A DNA stretch of 7,227 bases from Pseudomonadota bacterium. GTDB taxonomy: Bacteria; Pseudomonadota; Gammaproteobacteria; Steroidobacterales; Steroidobacteraceae. Below the pieces are notes generated by a model. The model made no database searches. It had not been told where the DNA came from and saw only the letters and a program-made list of their open reading frames with translations. Position numbers and translations under genes: made by a program. The stretch is taken from assembly GCA_021815905.1 (NCBI GenBank), contig JAKAZP010000130.1, positions 1-7,227 of the forward strand. The letters are read 5' to 3'. Positions 1 to 6,905 of this stretch are shown here, piece by piece (positions within the stretch are counted from its first letter, which is position 1; every line of letters starts with the position of its first letter).

Positions 1-1172
1 GGTTCCTGCGCTACCGCGAGGGCGACCCGTTCGACCTGACGCAGGTGCTGCACACGCAGTTCGCGCTCGACGACACGGAGTATTTCAGCGATCTCGAAGT
101 GCTGCCGGGAAAGCCGGACCGCGCGAGCCACACGGTCCCGGTCGGTATCCACGCCCGCGCCAGCCGGCCGAACGTCTATTCGATCGCCGGCGGCTACGCC
201 ACGGACACCGGAGCGCGGGGCATCCTCAGCTGGCAGGACCGCCGGGTCAACTCCCTCGGCCACAAGATGAGCGTCGACCTCGAGGCCGCGCAGGTGACCA
301 AGTACAGCCTGCAGAGCCACTACGTCATCCCGATCGGCGATCCTGCGGTGGAGAACCTGACGCTCTCGGGCATCGTCGAGCAGCAGCAGCTCGCCGACGT
401 GAATGCGCGCACCAACTCGTTCGGTCCGAGCCTGACCCATGTGAGCGGGCAGTGGCAGACCGTGTGGTTCCTCAACTGGGTGCACACGAGCGGCACGGTG
501 CAGGCCCCCGCGACCAACGCCAAGGGGCAGCCCACCAGCGTCACCCTCGGCACCGGCAGCGCGGACATGCTGGTGCCGGGTGTCGACATCGCGGCGGTGC
601 CGAAGGGTTATCTCGGCGAGCCGATCTTCCAGCACGGCTTCTTCGCCGAGGTGCGGGGCTCGCGCGGGGAGCTTGGCTCGAAGTCGGACTTCCTGCAGGT
701 CCACGTGCAGTTCGAGCGCGTGTTCGGGCTCGCGCCCAAGTGGCACCTGCTGATCCGCGACGAGCTCGGCGTGACCGTCGCGTCCCGGTTCGACGCCATG
801 CCGCCCCAGATGCGCTTCTTCGCCGGCGGCGAGGGCAGCGTCCGCGGTTTCGCCTACAACGATCTCTCGCCGCTGCAGCAGTATTGCGGCATCAGCAACG
901 GCGGCCGGATCTGCCACGAGTTCAAGGCCGGCGGCAAGGACATCATCACCGGCTCGGTGGAGGTCGATCGCGATCTGCCGCACAACCTGGGGCTGGCGGT
1001 GTTCTACGACTACGGCAACGCGTTCAACCACTTCGGCGCGCCGCTCGAGCGTGGCGCGGGCATCGGCTTTCGCTACCGGCTGCCGGTGCTCACGCTGGGC
1101 ATCGACATCGCGCAGCCGCTCTCGGAGTCCGGCAGTCCGCGCCTGTACATCAACTTCTCCCCGAAGCTGTGA
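1..1172 (+). CDS. tamA: TamA, outer-membrane translocation and assembly module protein (3' part, 5' end outside window)
   Basis: This is the outer-membrane half of the TamA-TamB module, of the Omp85/BamA superfamily; it is known to form a 16-stranded barrel with periplasmic POTRA domains. The frame is open from the first complete codon at position 3, so 389 residues are visible and the real start lies upstream; the GTG at 45 is internal. Visible residues 1-35 read like the end of the last POTRA domain (FLRYREGDPFDL, then DDTEYFSDLEV). The rest alternates like transmembrane beta strands. The superfamily hallmark VRGF, of the loop-6 lid that folds into the barrel, is at nt 840-851 inside FFAGGEGSVRGF. 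The final strand ends LYINFSPKL, with the short tail after the last aromatic residue that TamA proteins have. E. coli TamA is 577 aa, so about a third is missing here. The loop after VRGF carries two cysteines, CGISNGGRIC. tamB follows after 15 bp. A BamA identity is unlikely because of this partner. Confidence 0.93.
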   Translation, partial: FLRYREGDPFDLTQVLHTQFALDDTEYFSDLEVLPGKPDRASHTVPVGIHARASRPNVYSIAGGYATDTGARGILSWQDRRVNSLGHKMSVDLEAAQVTKYSLQSHYVIPIGDPAVENLTLSGIVEQQQLADVNARTNSFGPSLTHVSGQWQTVWFLNWVHTSGTVQAPATNAKGQPTSVTLGTGSADMLVPGVDIAAVPKGYLGEPIFQHGFFAEVRGSRGELGSKSDFLQVHVQFERVFGLAPKWHLLIRDELGVTVASRFDAMPPQMRFFAGGEGSVRGFAYNDLSPLQQYCGISNGGRICHEFKAGGKDIITGSVEVDRDLPHNLGLAVFYDYGNAFNHFGAPLERGAGIGFRYRLPVLTLGIDIAQPLSESGSPRLYINFSPKL

Positions 1173-1177
1173 GCGCC

Positions 1178-1183
1178 TGAGGG
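1178..1183 (+). promoter_or_regulatory. Shine-Dalgarno site of tamB
   Basis: TGAGGG lies in the 15-bp gap after the tamA stop, with GAGG ending five bases before the ATG at 1188. It supports this ATG as the tamB start. It also suggests tamB is translated independently from a shared tamAB message rather than by strict coupling. I see no promoter in this gap. Confidence 0.6.
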
Positions 1184-1187
1184 TCCG

Positions 1188-4100
1188 ATGCGCCGCCTTC
1201 TGCTCCTCGCCGCCGCGCTGTTCGTGATTCTCGCAATCGGCGTTCCGGGCACCGCGCTGTACTTCGCGCTGTTCACCCAGAGCGGGCTGCGGTTCGTGGT
1301 CGCGCATCTCCCGCGGCGCTTCGGACACGTGGGCGTCCGGATCGAGGGCGTGAGCGGCACGCTCGCCCGCGGGGTTCGGGTCGATCGAGTCGTCGTCGAC
1401 CAGGAGCGGGTGCATCTGGAGGCCGACGGCCTGGCGATGCGGGTGCGGCTCGAGCCGCTGCTCTGGCAGACGATCCGCGCGCCCGAGATCACGGCGAGGC
1501 GCGTATTCGTCGAGGTCAAGCGGCCGACGCTTGCGCCCGTGCCGCATCCGCCGCAGTTTCTGCCCCGCTGGCTCACGATCGTCGTGCGTCATGCGGCCAT
1601 AGGACAGGCGGAGCTCCTCGTGCCGGGCGGCGAGCGGTTGCACGCGACCGACCTCGCCGGATCGGCGCTCATCGAGCACACCGAGATCCACTTCTACCGG
1701 CTCGGCATGCGCATGGGGGAGGTCGCCTACTCCGCCCAGGGCAATCTGCAGGCCGCCGATCCGCTGCGGATCGCGGCCACCGGCCGCATCAAGTTCACCC
1801 CGCGCGCGCAGCCCCCGTGGGTGTTCGCGGCCGCGGTGAACGGCGATCTCGACAGGCTGTCCTTCGTGGCGCGGACGCTCGCGCCTTTCCACAGCGAATT
1901 CCGCGGTGTCGCGCTCGATCTGACCCGGGGCTTGCACTGGCAGGCGCGGGGGACGGTTCGGGACTTCGACCTGCGCGCCTGGCATCTCGGCGGCGCGCTC
2001 GGGGTGATCGGCGGCCAACTGAGCGCGAGCGGCCGGGACCGCGAGTTCAGCGTACGCGGCACGCTCGATCCCGCGGGTCTGCGCGCGGGCGCGTTCACGG
2101 CGGAGTTCGACGGCGAGTATTCGGATCACGTGCTCACGGCGCGGCGCATCGATCTCACGCATGCGGGCTCCGGCGCGCACGCGTCCGCATCGGGCACCAT
2201 CGACATCGTACCGGGCGGTCCACGGATCGATCTTCGCGGCCGCTGGAGCCGGCTGCGCTGGCCGCTCGAGGGCGCCACACCGCCGTTTCGCAGCGCCGCG
2301 GGCACGTTCGAGATCTCCGGCACGCGGCCCTGGAATGCCGAGGTGCGGGGCGTTGCCCAGGTGCGGGGTCTGGCGCCGATTCCCGCCGAGATCGCGGGCA
2401 CGCTCGACGGCGACAGCGTCTCCTTCGACCGTGCAAGGCTCGAGCTCTATGGCGGCCGGGCCGACGTCCACGGCAGGGTGAGCTGGGGGCGGGAGCCGCG
2501 CTGGTCGGTTGCCGGACACCTCGCGGGCATCGATCCGGGCACCTTCCGGCCCGGCTTCAAAGGCAACCTCGGCTTCGATCTCGATGCGAGCGGCCGTGGA
2601 TTCGCCGCCGCCAGCCCGCTCGCGATCGCCATCACGCATCTCGCCGGTCGCTTGAGCGGTCTCGCGGCGAGCGGCGGGGGCAAGCTGACACACGCGGGCC
2701 GCACCTGGGGCTTCGATCAGGTGCGCATCGTTCTCGGGGGCGCCCGGATCGACCTCGATGGCAAGATCGATGGCGCCGTGAATCTGCGCTTCGCGGTGGC
2801 GGCCCGCGATCTCGGCCTGCTGGCACGGGGCGCCCGCGGCCATTTGTCGGCGGCCGGCACGATCCGCGGGACGCCGGCCGCTCCGGACGTCGTGGCCCAG
2901 GCGAGCGGTGGCGGCATTCGCTACCACGGACTCGAGCTCGCCGCGCTCGACGCGAAGGTGGATTTCGACCCGACCGGGAGGCGCCGCTCGGACGTCAGGC
3001 TGAATCTGACGAGGCTCACCTTTCACCACCGTCTCCTGCGCAGCCTCGCCTTCAGTCTCGAGGGACCGGCCTCCTCGCTCACGGCCCGGCTCGATGCGCA
3101 AGCGCCCGGGCTCGACGTCGCGGCCGGCGCGACCGGCGCGTTCGCCGCCGGGGCGTTCACCGGCGAGTTGAGCGCGCTCCGGATCACCGGCACCGCGCCC
3201 CTGAAGCTGCATCTCGAGCACCCGGTGGCGCTCGTGCTGTCCCGCGCCCGCAGTCAGGTCGACTCGCTCTGCCTCACGGGCACGCCCGCGAATCTGTGCG
3301 TGAGCGCGAGCCGGAGCTCCGGGGGGTGGTCGGCCACGCTGACGGCCTCGCAGCTGCCGCTCAGCACGCTCACCGCGGGCCTCACGCCGAGGGTCGAGTA
3401 CGGCGGCACGATCGGGGTCACCGCCAGGCTCGGCGCCGCCCTCGGCGCCCCCGCCCAGGGCTTCGTACGCGTCGAGCTGAGCGACGCGCGCATGTCGCGT
3501 CGCCTCGTGAGCGGCCGGGTGGAGACGACCTCCATCGGGTCGGGGGTGCTCATGGCCTCGGCCGACGCCGGCTCGATCGGCCTCAGCGCGGCGCTGCGCG
3601 CGGGCGAGATCGGCACGCTCACCGCCAACCTCACCGCCCGCCGCGGGCCCTGGTCGCTCGGGGACATGCCGCTCACGGGCGAGGTGCGGGCGGAGACCTC
3701 CAAGCTCGATCTGCTCTCGGTGTACATACCGGCCATCGATCGTGCCGGCGGACAGCTGCGCGCCGAGGCCGGCATCGCCGGCACGGTGGCGCAGCCGCGC
3801 CTGCGTGGAACGCTCACGGTCGAGAACGGCGAGCTCGATTACTACCAGACCAACCTCGCGCTGCGGCAGCTCGCCCTCACGGCGCACCTGACCGACGACG
3901 GGCTCGATTTCGACGGCTCGGCGCACGCCGGCAAGGGGATCGTGCATGCCGCGGGCCGCCTCGACTGGCGCGACTCGCAGCCTTACGGGGAGCTGCGGAT
4001 CGACGGCACCGACCTCGAGGTGGTGAACATTCCGGAAGCGCACATCGACGCCTCGCCGAATCTCACCTTCAAGGTGGCCGCGCACGAGATCGACGTGGCG

Positions 4101-4931
4101 GGCACCGTGCTCGTGCCCTATGCCCGGATCGCGCCGACCGAGATCGCCGGCGCCGTCAGACCGTCCTCGGACCAGGTGATCGTCGGGGAGCCGTCGCAGA
4201 ATCCCGCGAACCGCTTTCACGTCCGCAGCACGATCACGATGACGCTCGGCAAGGACGTGAGAATCAACACGATGGGGCTCACCGGACAGCTCACGGGAAG
4301 CATGACGGTCAGAAGCGGCTACGACGCCATCACGCGGGCGACGGGCGAGCTGTCGGTGCAGAACGGGCAGTATGCCGCCTACGCCCGGCGACTGGAGATC
4401 CAGCGCGGCCGGCTGCTCTTCACGGGCGGTCCGATCGACAATCCGGGCATCGAGATCCGCGCGGTGAAGCGCTACCCCGACGTCACCGCCGGGATCAACG
4501 TGCGCGGCACCCTCAAGCAGCCGCGGATCTCATTCTTCTCCGATCCGTCCCTGCCGCAGTCGCAGATCGTCTCGCTCATCCTCTCGGGCGGCGGCGGCAA
4601 CTCGATGCAGTTCATGCAGGCCTCGACCGCCCAGGCGCAGCAGGCCACGGCGGCGAACGAGCTGCTCGCCCAGGGCGGGGCATTGCTCGCGCAGCAGCTC
4701 GGATCCAGGATCGGCCTGCCCGACATCAGCCTGGAGACCGATCTCAACAACGAGACCTCGCTGGTACTCGGGAAGTACCTGACGCCGCGCCTGTACGTGA
4801 GCTACGGCGTCGGGCTCACGCAGCAGCTGAACGCCATCAAGCTGCGCTACAGCCTGGGCGATCACTGGACCATCCGCACCGAGGCGGGGCAGATCCGCGG
4901 CGCGGACCTGGTGTTCAGCGTGGAGAAATGA
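1188..4931 (+). CDS. tamB: TamB, inner-membrane-anchored translocation and assembly module protein (DUF490 / AsmA-like)
   Basis: TamB is anchored in the inner membrane, crosses the periplasm as a long beta structure and meets TamA at the outer membrane. The pair is implicated in inserting some outer-membrane proteins, and TamB-family AsmA-like proteins in moving phospholipids outward. The 1247-residue product is close to E. coli TamB (1259). Residues 1-3 are MRR, followed by a hydrophobic signal anchor to about residue 30. The middle is a long series of short amphipathic strands with recurrent LxGxxxxL/V-like units, as expected of the beta-groove fold. The family's C-terminal domain (TamB/DUF490) is clear: APTEIAG from residue 982, LGKDVRI at 1020-1026, RGTLKQPRISFFSDPSLP from 1106, SLILSGGGG to 1137, then the GKYLTPRLYVSYG region near the end. 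The only cysteines I find are C695 and C704 (CLTGTPANLC). ATG 1188 is supported by the Shine-Dalgarno site and by the anchor beginning at once. The gene converges on ilvA. Confidence 0.96.
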   Translation: MRRLLLLAAALFVILAIGVPGTALYFALFTQSGLRFVVAHLPRRFGHVGVRIEGVSGTLARGVRVDRVVVDQERVHLEADGLAMRVRLEPLLWQTIRAPEITARRVFVEVKRPTLAPVPHPPQFLPRWLTIVVRHAAIGQAELLVPGGERLHATDLAGSALIEHTEIHFYRLGMRMGEVAYSAQGNLQAADPLRIAATGRIKFTPRAQPPWVFAAAVNGDLDRLSFVARTLAPFHSEFRGVALDLTRGLHWQARGTVRDFDLRAWHLGGALGVIGGQLSASGRDREFSVRGTLDPAGLRAGAFTAEFDGEYSDHVLTARRIDLTHAGSGAHASASGTIDIVPGGPRIDLRGRWSRLRWPLEGATPPFRSAAGTFEISGTRPWNAEVRGVAQVRGLAPIPAEIAGTLDGDSVSFDRARLELYGGRADVHGRVSWGREPRWSVAGHLAGIDPGTFRPGFKGNLGFDLDASGRGFAAASPLAIAITHLAGRLSGLAASGGGKLTHAGRTWGFDQVRIVLGGARIDLDGKIDGAVNLRFAVAARDLGLLARGARGHLSAAGTIRGTPAAPDVVAQASGGGIRYHGLELAALDAKVDFDPTGRRRSDVRLNLTRLTFHHRLLRSLAFSLEGPASSLTARLDAQAPGLDVAAGATGAFAAGAFTGELSALRITGTAPLKLHLEHPVALVLSRARSQVDSLCLTGTPANLCVSASRSSGGWSATLTASQLPLSTLTAGLTPRVEYGGTIGVTARLGAALGAPAQGFVRVELSDARMSRRLVSGRVETTSIGSGVLMASADAGSIGLSAALRAGEIGTLTANLTARRGPWSLGDMPLTGEVRAETSKLDLLSVYIPAIDRAGGQLRAEAGIAGTVAQPRLRGTLTVENGELDYYQTNLALRQLALTAHLTDDGLDFDGSAHAGKGIVHAAGRLDWRDSQPYGELRIDGTDLEVVNIPEAHIDASPNLTFKVAAHEIDVAGTVLVPYARIAPTEIAGAVRPSSDQVIVGEPSQNPANRFHVRSTITMTLGKDVRINTMGLTGQLTGSMTVRSGYDAITRATGELSVQNGQYAAYARRLEIQRGRLLFTGGPIDNPGIEIRAVKRYPDVTAGINVRGTLKQPRISFFSDPSLPQSQIVSLILSGGGGNSMQFMQASTAQAQQATAANELLAQGGALLAQQLGSRIGLPDISLETDLNNETSLVLGKYLTPRLYVSYGVGLTQQLNAIKLRYSLGDHWTIRTEAGQIRGADLVFSVEK

Positions 4932-4957
4932 GCGACCCGCGATGGGGATGCGGTCGC
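4932..4957. terminator. Possible hairpin between convergent tamB and ilvA
   Basis: Starting at the base after the tamB stop, GCGACC (4932-4937) pairs with GGTCGC (4952-4957). With C4938 bulged, GC 4939-4940 pairs with GC 4950-4951 around a nine-base loop, giving eight pairs in all. No T-run follows on either strand, so it is not a canonical intrinsic terminator. In a 54-bp GC-rich convergent gap it may slow polymerase, protect a 3' end or be chance. It lies 28 bases beyond the ilvA stop, so it could serve both transcripts. Confidence 0.25.
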
Positions 4958-4985
4958 CCGTCGCGCCCGCCCGGGAGGATCCGCC

Positions 4986-6503
4986 TCACGCGCCGAGAAA
5001 CATCCGGTAGGCCGGATTGTCCGTCTCCTCCGCGTACGCATAGTGCAGCTCGTTCAGGTGCTGCAGGAAATCCGTGCGCTCCGCTCCCGGCACCTGGATG
5101 CCCGCGAGCACCCGGCCGTAGTCCGAGCCGTGATTGCGGTAATGGAACAGGCTGATGTTCCAGCGTGTGCCCACCGCCTGCAGGAATCCGAGCAACGCAC
5201 CGGGACGCTCGGGGAACTCGAAGCGATAGAGCAGCTCGTCCTCGATGCCGCGCGCACGGCCTCCGACCATGTAGCGCACGTGCAGCTTCGCCATCTCGTT
5301 GTGCGACATGTCGGTGACGGCGTAGCCCGCCGCGCGCAGCGCGCCCGCGACCGCGTCCTTCTCGGGCCCGCCGTGCGTCAGGCCGAAGCTCACGAAGATC
5401 CGGGCCGCCTGCTCGCTCTCGTAGCGGTAGTTGAATTCCGTGACGCTGCGCCGGCCGAGCACCTCGCAGAATCGCAGGAAGCTGCCCGGCCGCTCGGGGA
5501 TCGTGACGGCGAGCAGCGCCTCGCGCTCGCCGCCGAGGTCGGCGCGCTCGGCCACGTGCCGCAGGCGGTCGAAGTTGATGTTGGCGCCGCTGTTGATGGC
5601 GACCAGGCGCTTGTCGCGCCAGCCTTCCCGGGCGACGTATTTCTTCAGGCCCGCCACCGCGAGCGCGCCCGCGGGCTCGACGATCGAGCGGGTGTCCTCG
5701 AACACATCCTGGATGGCGGCGCAGATCTCGTCGCTGTCGAGCAGCAGCACCTCGTCGACGTGCTCGCGGCAGAGCGCGAAAGTCTCCTCGCCGACGCGCT
5801 TGACCGCGACGCCGTCGGCGAAGATCCCGACGCGCTCGAGCGTGATCCGCCGTCCGGCCTTGAGCGACTCGTACATCCCGGCCGCGTCCTCCGGCTCCAC
5901 GCCGATGATGCGCACACCGGGGTAGAGGTATTTGACGTATACGGCGATGCCGGCGATGAGGCCGCCGCCGCCCACGGGCACGAAGATCGCATCGAGGTTG
6001 CCGCCGGTCTGCCGCAGCAGCTCGACCGCGATGGTGCCCTGGCCGGCGATCACGTCCGGATCGTCGAAGGGGTGCACGAACACGAGGTTGCGCTCGCGGG
6101 CGAGGACGAGCGCGCGCTCGAGCGCGGTGTCGTAGTCGTCCCCGTGCAGCACGACCTCGCCGCCGAGATCGATCACCGCCTGCACCTTGATCATCGGGGT
6201 GGTCTGCGGCATGACGATGACCGCGGGGATGGCGCGCCGGCGCGCGGCGAGCGCCACGCCCTGGGCGTGATTGCCGGCCGAGGCGCACACGACTCCGCGC
6301 CGGGCCGCCGAATCGGACAGGTGCGAGATGCGGTTGTAGGCGCCGCGCAGCTTGAAGGAGAACACCGGCTGCAGGTCCTCCCGCTTCAGCAACACGCGAT
6401 TGGCGAGCCGGCGGGAGAGCCGCGGCGCTTCCTCCAGCGGGGATTCGATCGCGACGTCGTAGACGCGCGCCTTGAGGATGCGCTCGATGTAGGGACTGGC
6501 CAT
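4986..6503 (-). CDS. ilvA: Biosynthetic threonine ammonia-lyase (threonine deaminase)
   Basis: This PLP enzyme of the cytoplasm converts L-threonine to 2-oxobutanoate and ammonia, the committed step of isoleucine synthesis. The 505-residue product is close to E. coli IlvA (514). Its N-terminal fold-type II PLP domain (about 1-320) shows SFKLRGA with the Schiff-base lysine K51, SAGNHAQG at 75-82, the phosphate-binding glycines GGGG at 178-181, and NSGAN with S305 near the pyridine nitrogen. Two C-terminal ACT-like regulatory domains follow, marked by IPERPGSFLRF at 335-345 and FPERPGALL at 430-438. In this family they mediate isoleucine inhibition and valine relief, and they separate IlvA from the short catabolic TdcB form. 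I chose ATG 6503 because homology begins right there (YIERILKARVYDVA). The frame stays open to an ATG at 6650, but those 49 extra residues are arginine-rich and unlike the family. No Shine-Dalgarno site precedes 6503. It is alone on its strand here, not in an ilvGMEDA-like operon. Confidence 0.97.
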   Translation of the reverse strand: MASPYIERILKARVYDVAIESPLEEAPRLSRRLANRVLLKREDLQPVFSFKLRGAYNRISHLSDSAARRGVVCASAGNHAQGVALAARRRAIPAVIVMPQTTPMIKVQAVIDLGGEVVLHGDDYDTALERALVLARERNLVFVHPFDDPDVIAGQGTIAVELLRQTGGNLDAIFVPVGGGGLIAGIAVYVKYLYPGVRIIGVEPEDAAGMYESLKAGRRITLERVGIFADGVAVKRVGEETFALCREHVDEVLLLDSDEICAAIQDVFEDTRSIVEPAGALAVAGLKKYVAREGWRDKRLVAINSGANINFDRLRHVAERADLGGEREALLAVTIPERPGSFLRFCEVLGRRSVTEFNYRYESEQAARIFVSFGLTHGGPEKDAVAGALRAAGYAVTDMSHNEMAKLHVRYMVGGRARGIEDELLYRFEFPERPGALLGFLQAVGTRWNISLFHYRNHGSDYGRVLAGIQVPGAERTDFLQHLNELHYAYAEETDNPAYRMFLGA

Positions 6504-6509
6504 CGAGTG

Positions 6510-6515
6510 AGTGTA
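6510..6515 (-). promoter_or_regulatory. Candidate -10 element of ilvA, placed for a leaderless transcript
   Basis: On the minus strand TACACT (four of six matches to TATAAT) ends six bases before the ilvA ATG. Transcription starting at the usual distance would begin on the A of that ATG. No purine-rich ribosome site lies in the bases before the start. At a 17-bp spacing the -35 position reads AGCTCG, which does not resemble TTGACA, so the promoter is weakly supported and would probably need an activator. Confidence 0.3.
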
Positions 6516-6534
6516 ATCGATTCTGTCGGGACCG

Positions 6535-6548
6535 AGCTGGCACCAGCT
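6535..6548. promoter_or_regulatory. Perfect 14-bp dyad upstream of ilvA, candidate operator
   Basis: AGCTGG-CA-CCAGCT is a perfect 6-bp inverted repeat with a two-base centre, 32-45 bp upstream of the ilvA ATG. It overlaps the -35 position of the candidate promoter above. A two-fold symmetric site there suits a dimeric regulator, either a repressor or an activator replacing the missing -35. I cannot assign a regulator family. Short dyads also arise by chance in GC-rich DNA. Confidence 0.3.
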
Positions 6549-6741
6549 GCCGTCTCGTTTTGCACGGTGTACGGATGCTCGGCGCCGGCACCGCGGCGCT
6601 GTTGGTGATGAACAGCCGCCGCTTGGCCGCCTTCCGCGCGCGTCAGTCATTCATCGGCTCAGCGCCGATCAGCCTTGGGACAGGCCAGATGCTCCGTCAT
6701 GAATGTGGCGCCGGATGAGGAACGCGCGAGCCCGCGGGCCT

Positions 6742-6788
6742 GAAGCCCCCGGGAATGGCTTCGAAGCCGGTTCCCAGGGATCGACCGG
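6742..6788. repeat. Cluster of nested inverted repeats around a 12-bp palindrome
   Basis: GAAGCC occurs at 6742-6747 and 6763-6768, and its complement GGCTTC at 6757-6762, so the middle copy can pair with either flank. The last two abut as the perfect palindrome GGCTTCGAAGCC (6757-6768). This is enclosed by GGGAA (6751-6755) and TTCCC (6771-6775), which together make an 11-pair hairpin or cruciform. The right part can instead fold as CCGGT (6767-6771) with ACCGG (6784-6788), enclosing TCCC-A-GGGA (6772-6780). These structures exclude one another. No T-run follows, so a terminator is unlikely. Confidence 0.5.
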
Positions 6789-6806
6789 GAGTGAACAGGT
6801 CATATT

Positions 6807-6833
6807 GGAGCTGCTCCTGATTGCTCCGGGAGC
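6807..6833. repeat. Two adjacent perfect dyads built from four GGAGC half-sites
   Basis: GGAGC-T-GCTCC (6807-6817) is followed, after the spacer TGATT (6818-6822), by GCTCC-G-GGAGC (6823-6833). The four half-sites run forward, reverse, reverse, forward, each pair around a single centre base. Either GGAGC can pair with either GCTCC, so the RNA could adopt alternative hairpins and the DNA could hold two dimers side by side. It lies 73-99 bp upstream of the exported-protein start, directly after a -10-like CATATT. No function can be assigned from sequence alone. Confidence 0.5.
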
Positions 6834-6841
6834 GAATCACG

Positions 6842-6859
6842 GCTGACATGTGCGTCAGC
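6842..6859. promoter_or_regulatory. 18-bp dyad GCTGAC-N6-GTCAGC, candidate operator
   Basis: The perfect 6-bp arms GCTGAC and GTCAGC are separated by ATGTGC, and the left arm overlaps a small ACATGT palindrome. The total length of 18 bp and centre-to-centre spacing of 12 bp suit a dimeric helix-turn-helix regulator. It is 47-64 bp upstream of the exported-protein ATG, in a normal operator position. The regulator is not identifiable here. Confidence 0.35.
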
Positions 6860-6894
6860 GGACCGCGCCCTAAGGTGATCAATAAGAATCGGTG

Positions 6895-6900
6895 AGGGGA
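6895..6900 (+). promoter_or_regulatory. Shine-Dalgarno site of the exported-protein gene
   Basis: AGGGGA within TGAGGGGAAAGTC ends five bases before the ATG at 6906. This is the best ribosome-binding site in the intergenic region. It selects the 6906 frame over the overlapping frame that begins with GTG at 6892, where the same bases would be inside the coding sequence. Confidence 0.6.
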
Positions 6901-6905
6901 AAGTC

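Larger units (their letters stand above)
6504..6905. other. Divergent intergenic region between ilvA and the exported-protein gene
   Basis: These 402 bases separate two divergently read genes. I find no reading frame that looks protein-coding, no tRNA or rRNA, and no riboswitch that I recognise. The ilvA-proximal half holds the candidate -10, the 14-bp dyad and a GC-only hairpin (GCGCCG 6582-6587 with CGGCGC 6594-6599). The other half, from about 6730 on, holds a run of perfect short inverted repeats listed separately: the 10-bp palindrome GCCCGCGGGC at 6730-6739, the GAAGCC cluster, the GGAGC double dyad and GCTGAC-N6-GTCAGC. The last 130 bases are visibly less GC-rich than the rest of the window, as expected of promoter and leader DNA. 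CATATT at 6801-6806 and AATAAG at 6881-6886 are possible -10 elements for the plus-strand gene, neither with a convincing -35. Confidence 0.6.

Noticed and set aside
452..1180. A 242-residue frame overlapping the tamA barrel.
   Set aside because: It is a shadow of the tamA frame, which carries the VRGF motif and barrel pattern; the shadow product is arginine-rich without features.
4932..4985. A strong bidirectional intrinsic terminator between tamB and ilvA.
   Set aside because: The hairpin is short with a bulge and no T-run follows on either strand, so only a low-confidence entry was kept.
1817..5155. A 1112-residue open frame on the plus strand overlapping tamB.
   Set aside because: Its product is an arginine, alanine and glycine-rich string with no domain, lying in another frame of a clearly real tamB. 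GC-rich DNA with few stop triplets produces such shadows.
4915..6591. A 558-residue minus-strand frame overlapping ilvA.
   Set aside because: It is out of frame with the intact, motif-bearing IlvA reading, and its product is low-complexity and arginine-rich.
5043..6608. A 521-residue plus-strand frame antisense to ilvA.
   Set aside because: Long antisense frames are expected opposite genes with strong GC third-position bias. It shows no recognisable motif and no ribosome site.
6501..6650. Upstream ATG at 6650 as the ilvA start.
   Set aside because: The added 49 residues are arginine and serine-rich, unlike IlvA N-termini, and the family homology begins at the ATG at 6503.
6608..6718. A 36-residue plus-strand frame, MNSRRLAAFRARQS and onward.
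   Set aside because: It is too short and lacks a clear ribosome site, and the basic start is not followed by a real hydrophobic core.
6730..6739. The palindrome GCCCGCGGGC as a separate regulatory site.
   Set aside because: A GC-only 10-bp palindrome is common by chance in DNA of this composition, so it is noted only in the intergenic entry.
6697..6882. A 61-residue minus-strand frame in the intergenic region.
   Set aside because: I see no ribosome site or motif, and it covers the inverted-repeat cluster, which is better explained as non-coding. Its composition is not absurd, so a conservation test could reopen it.
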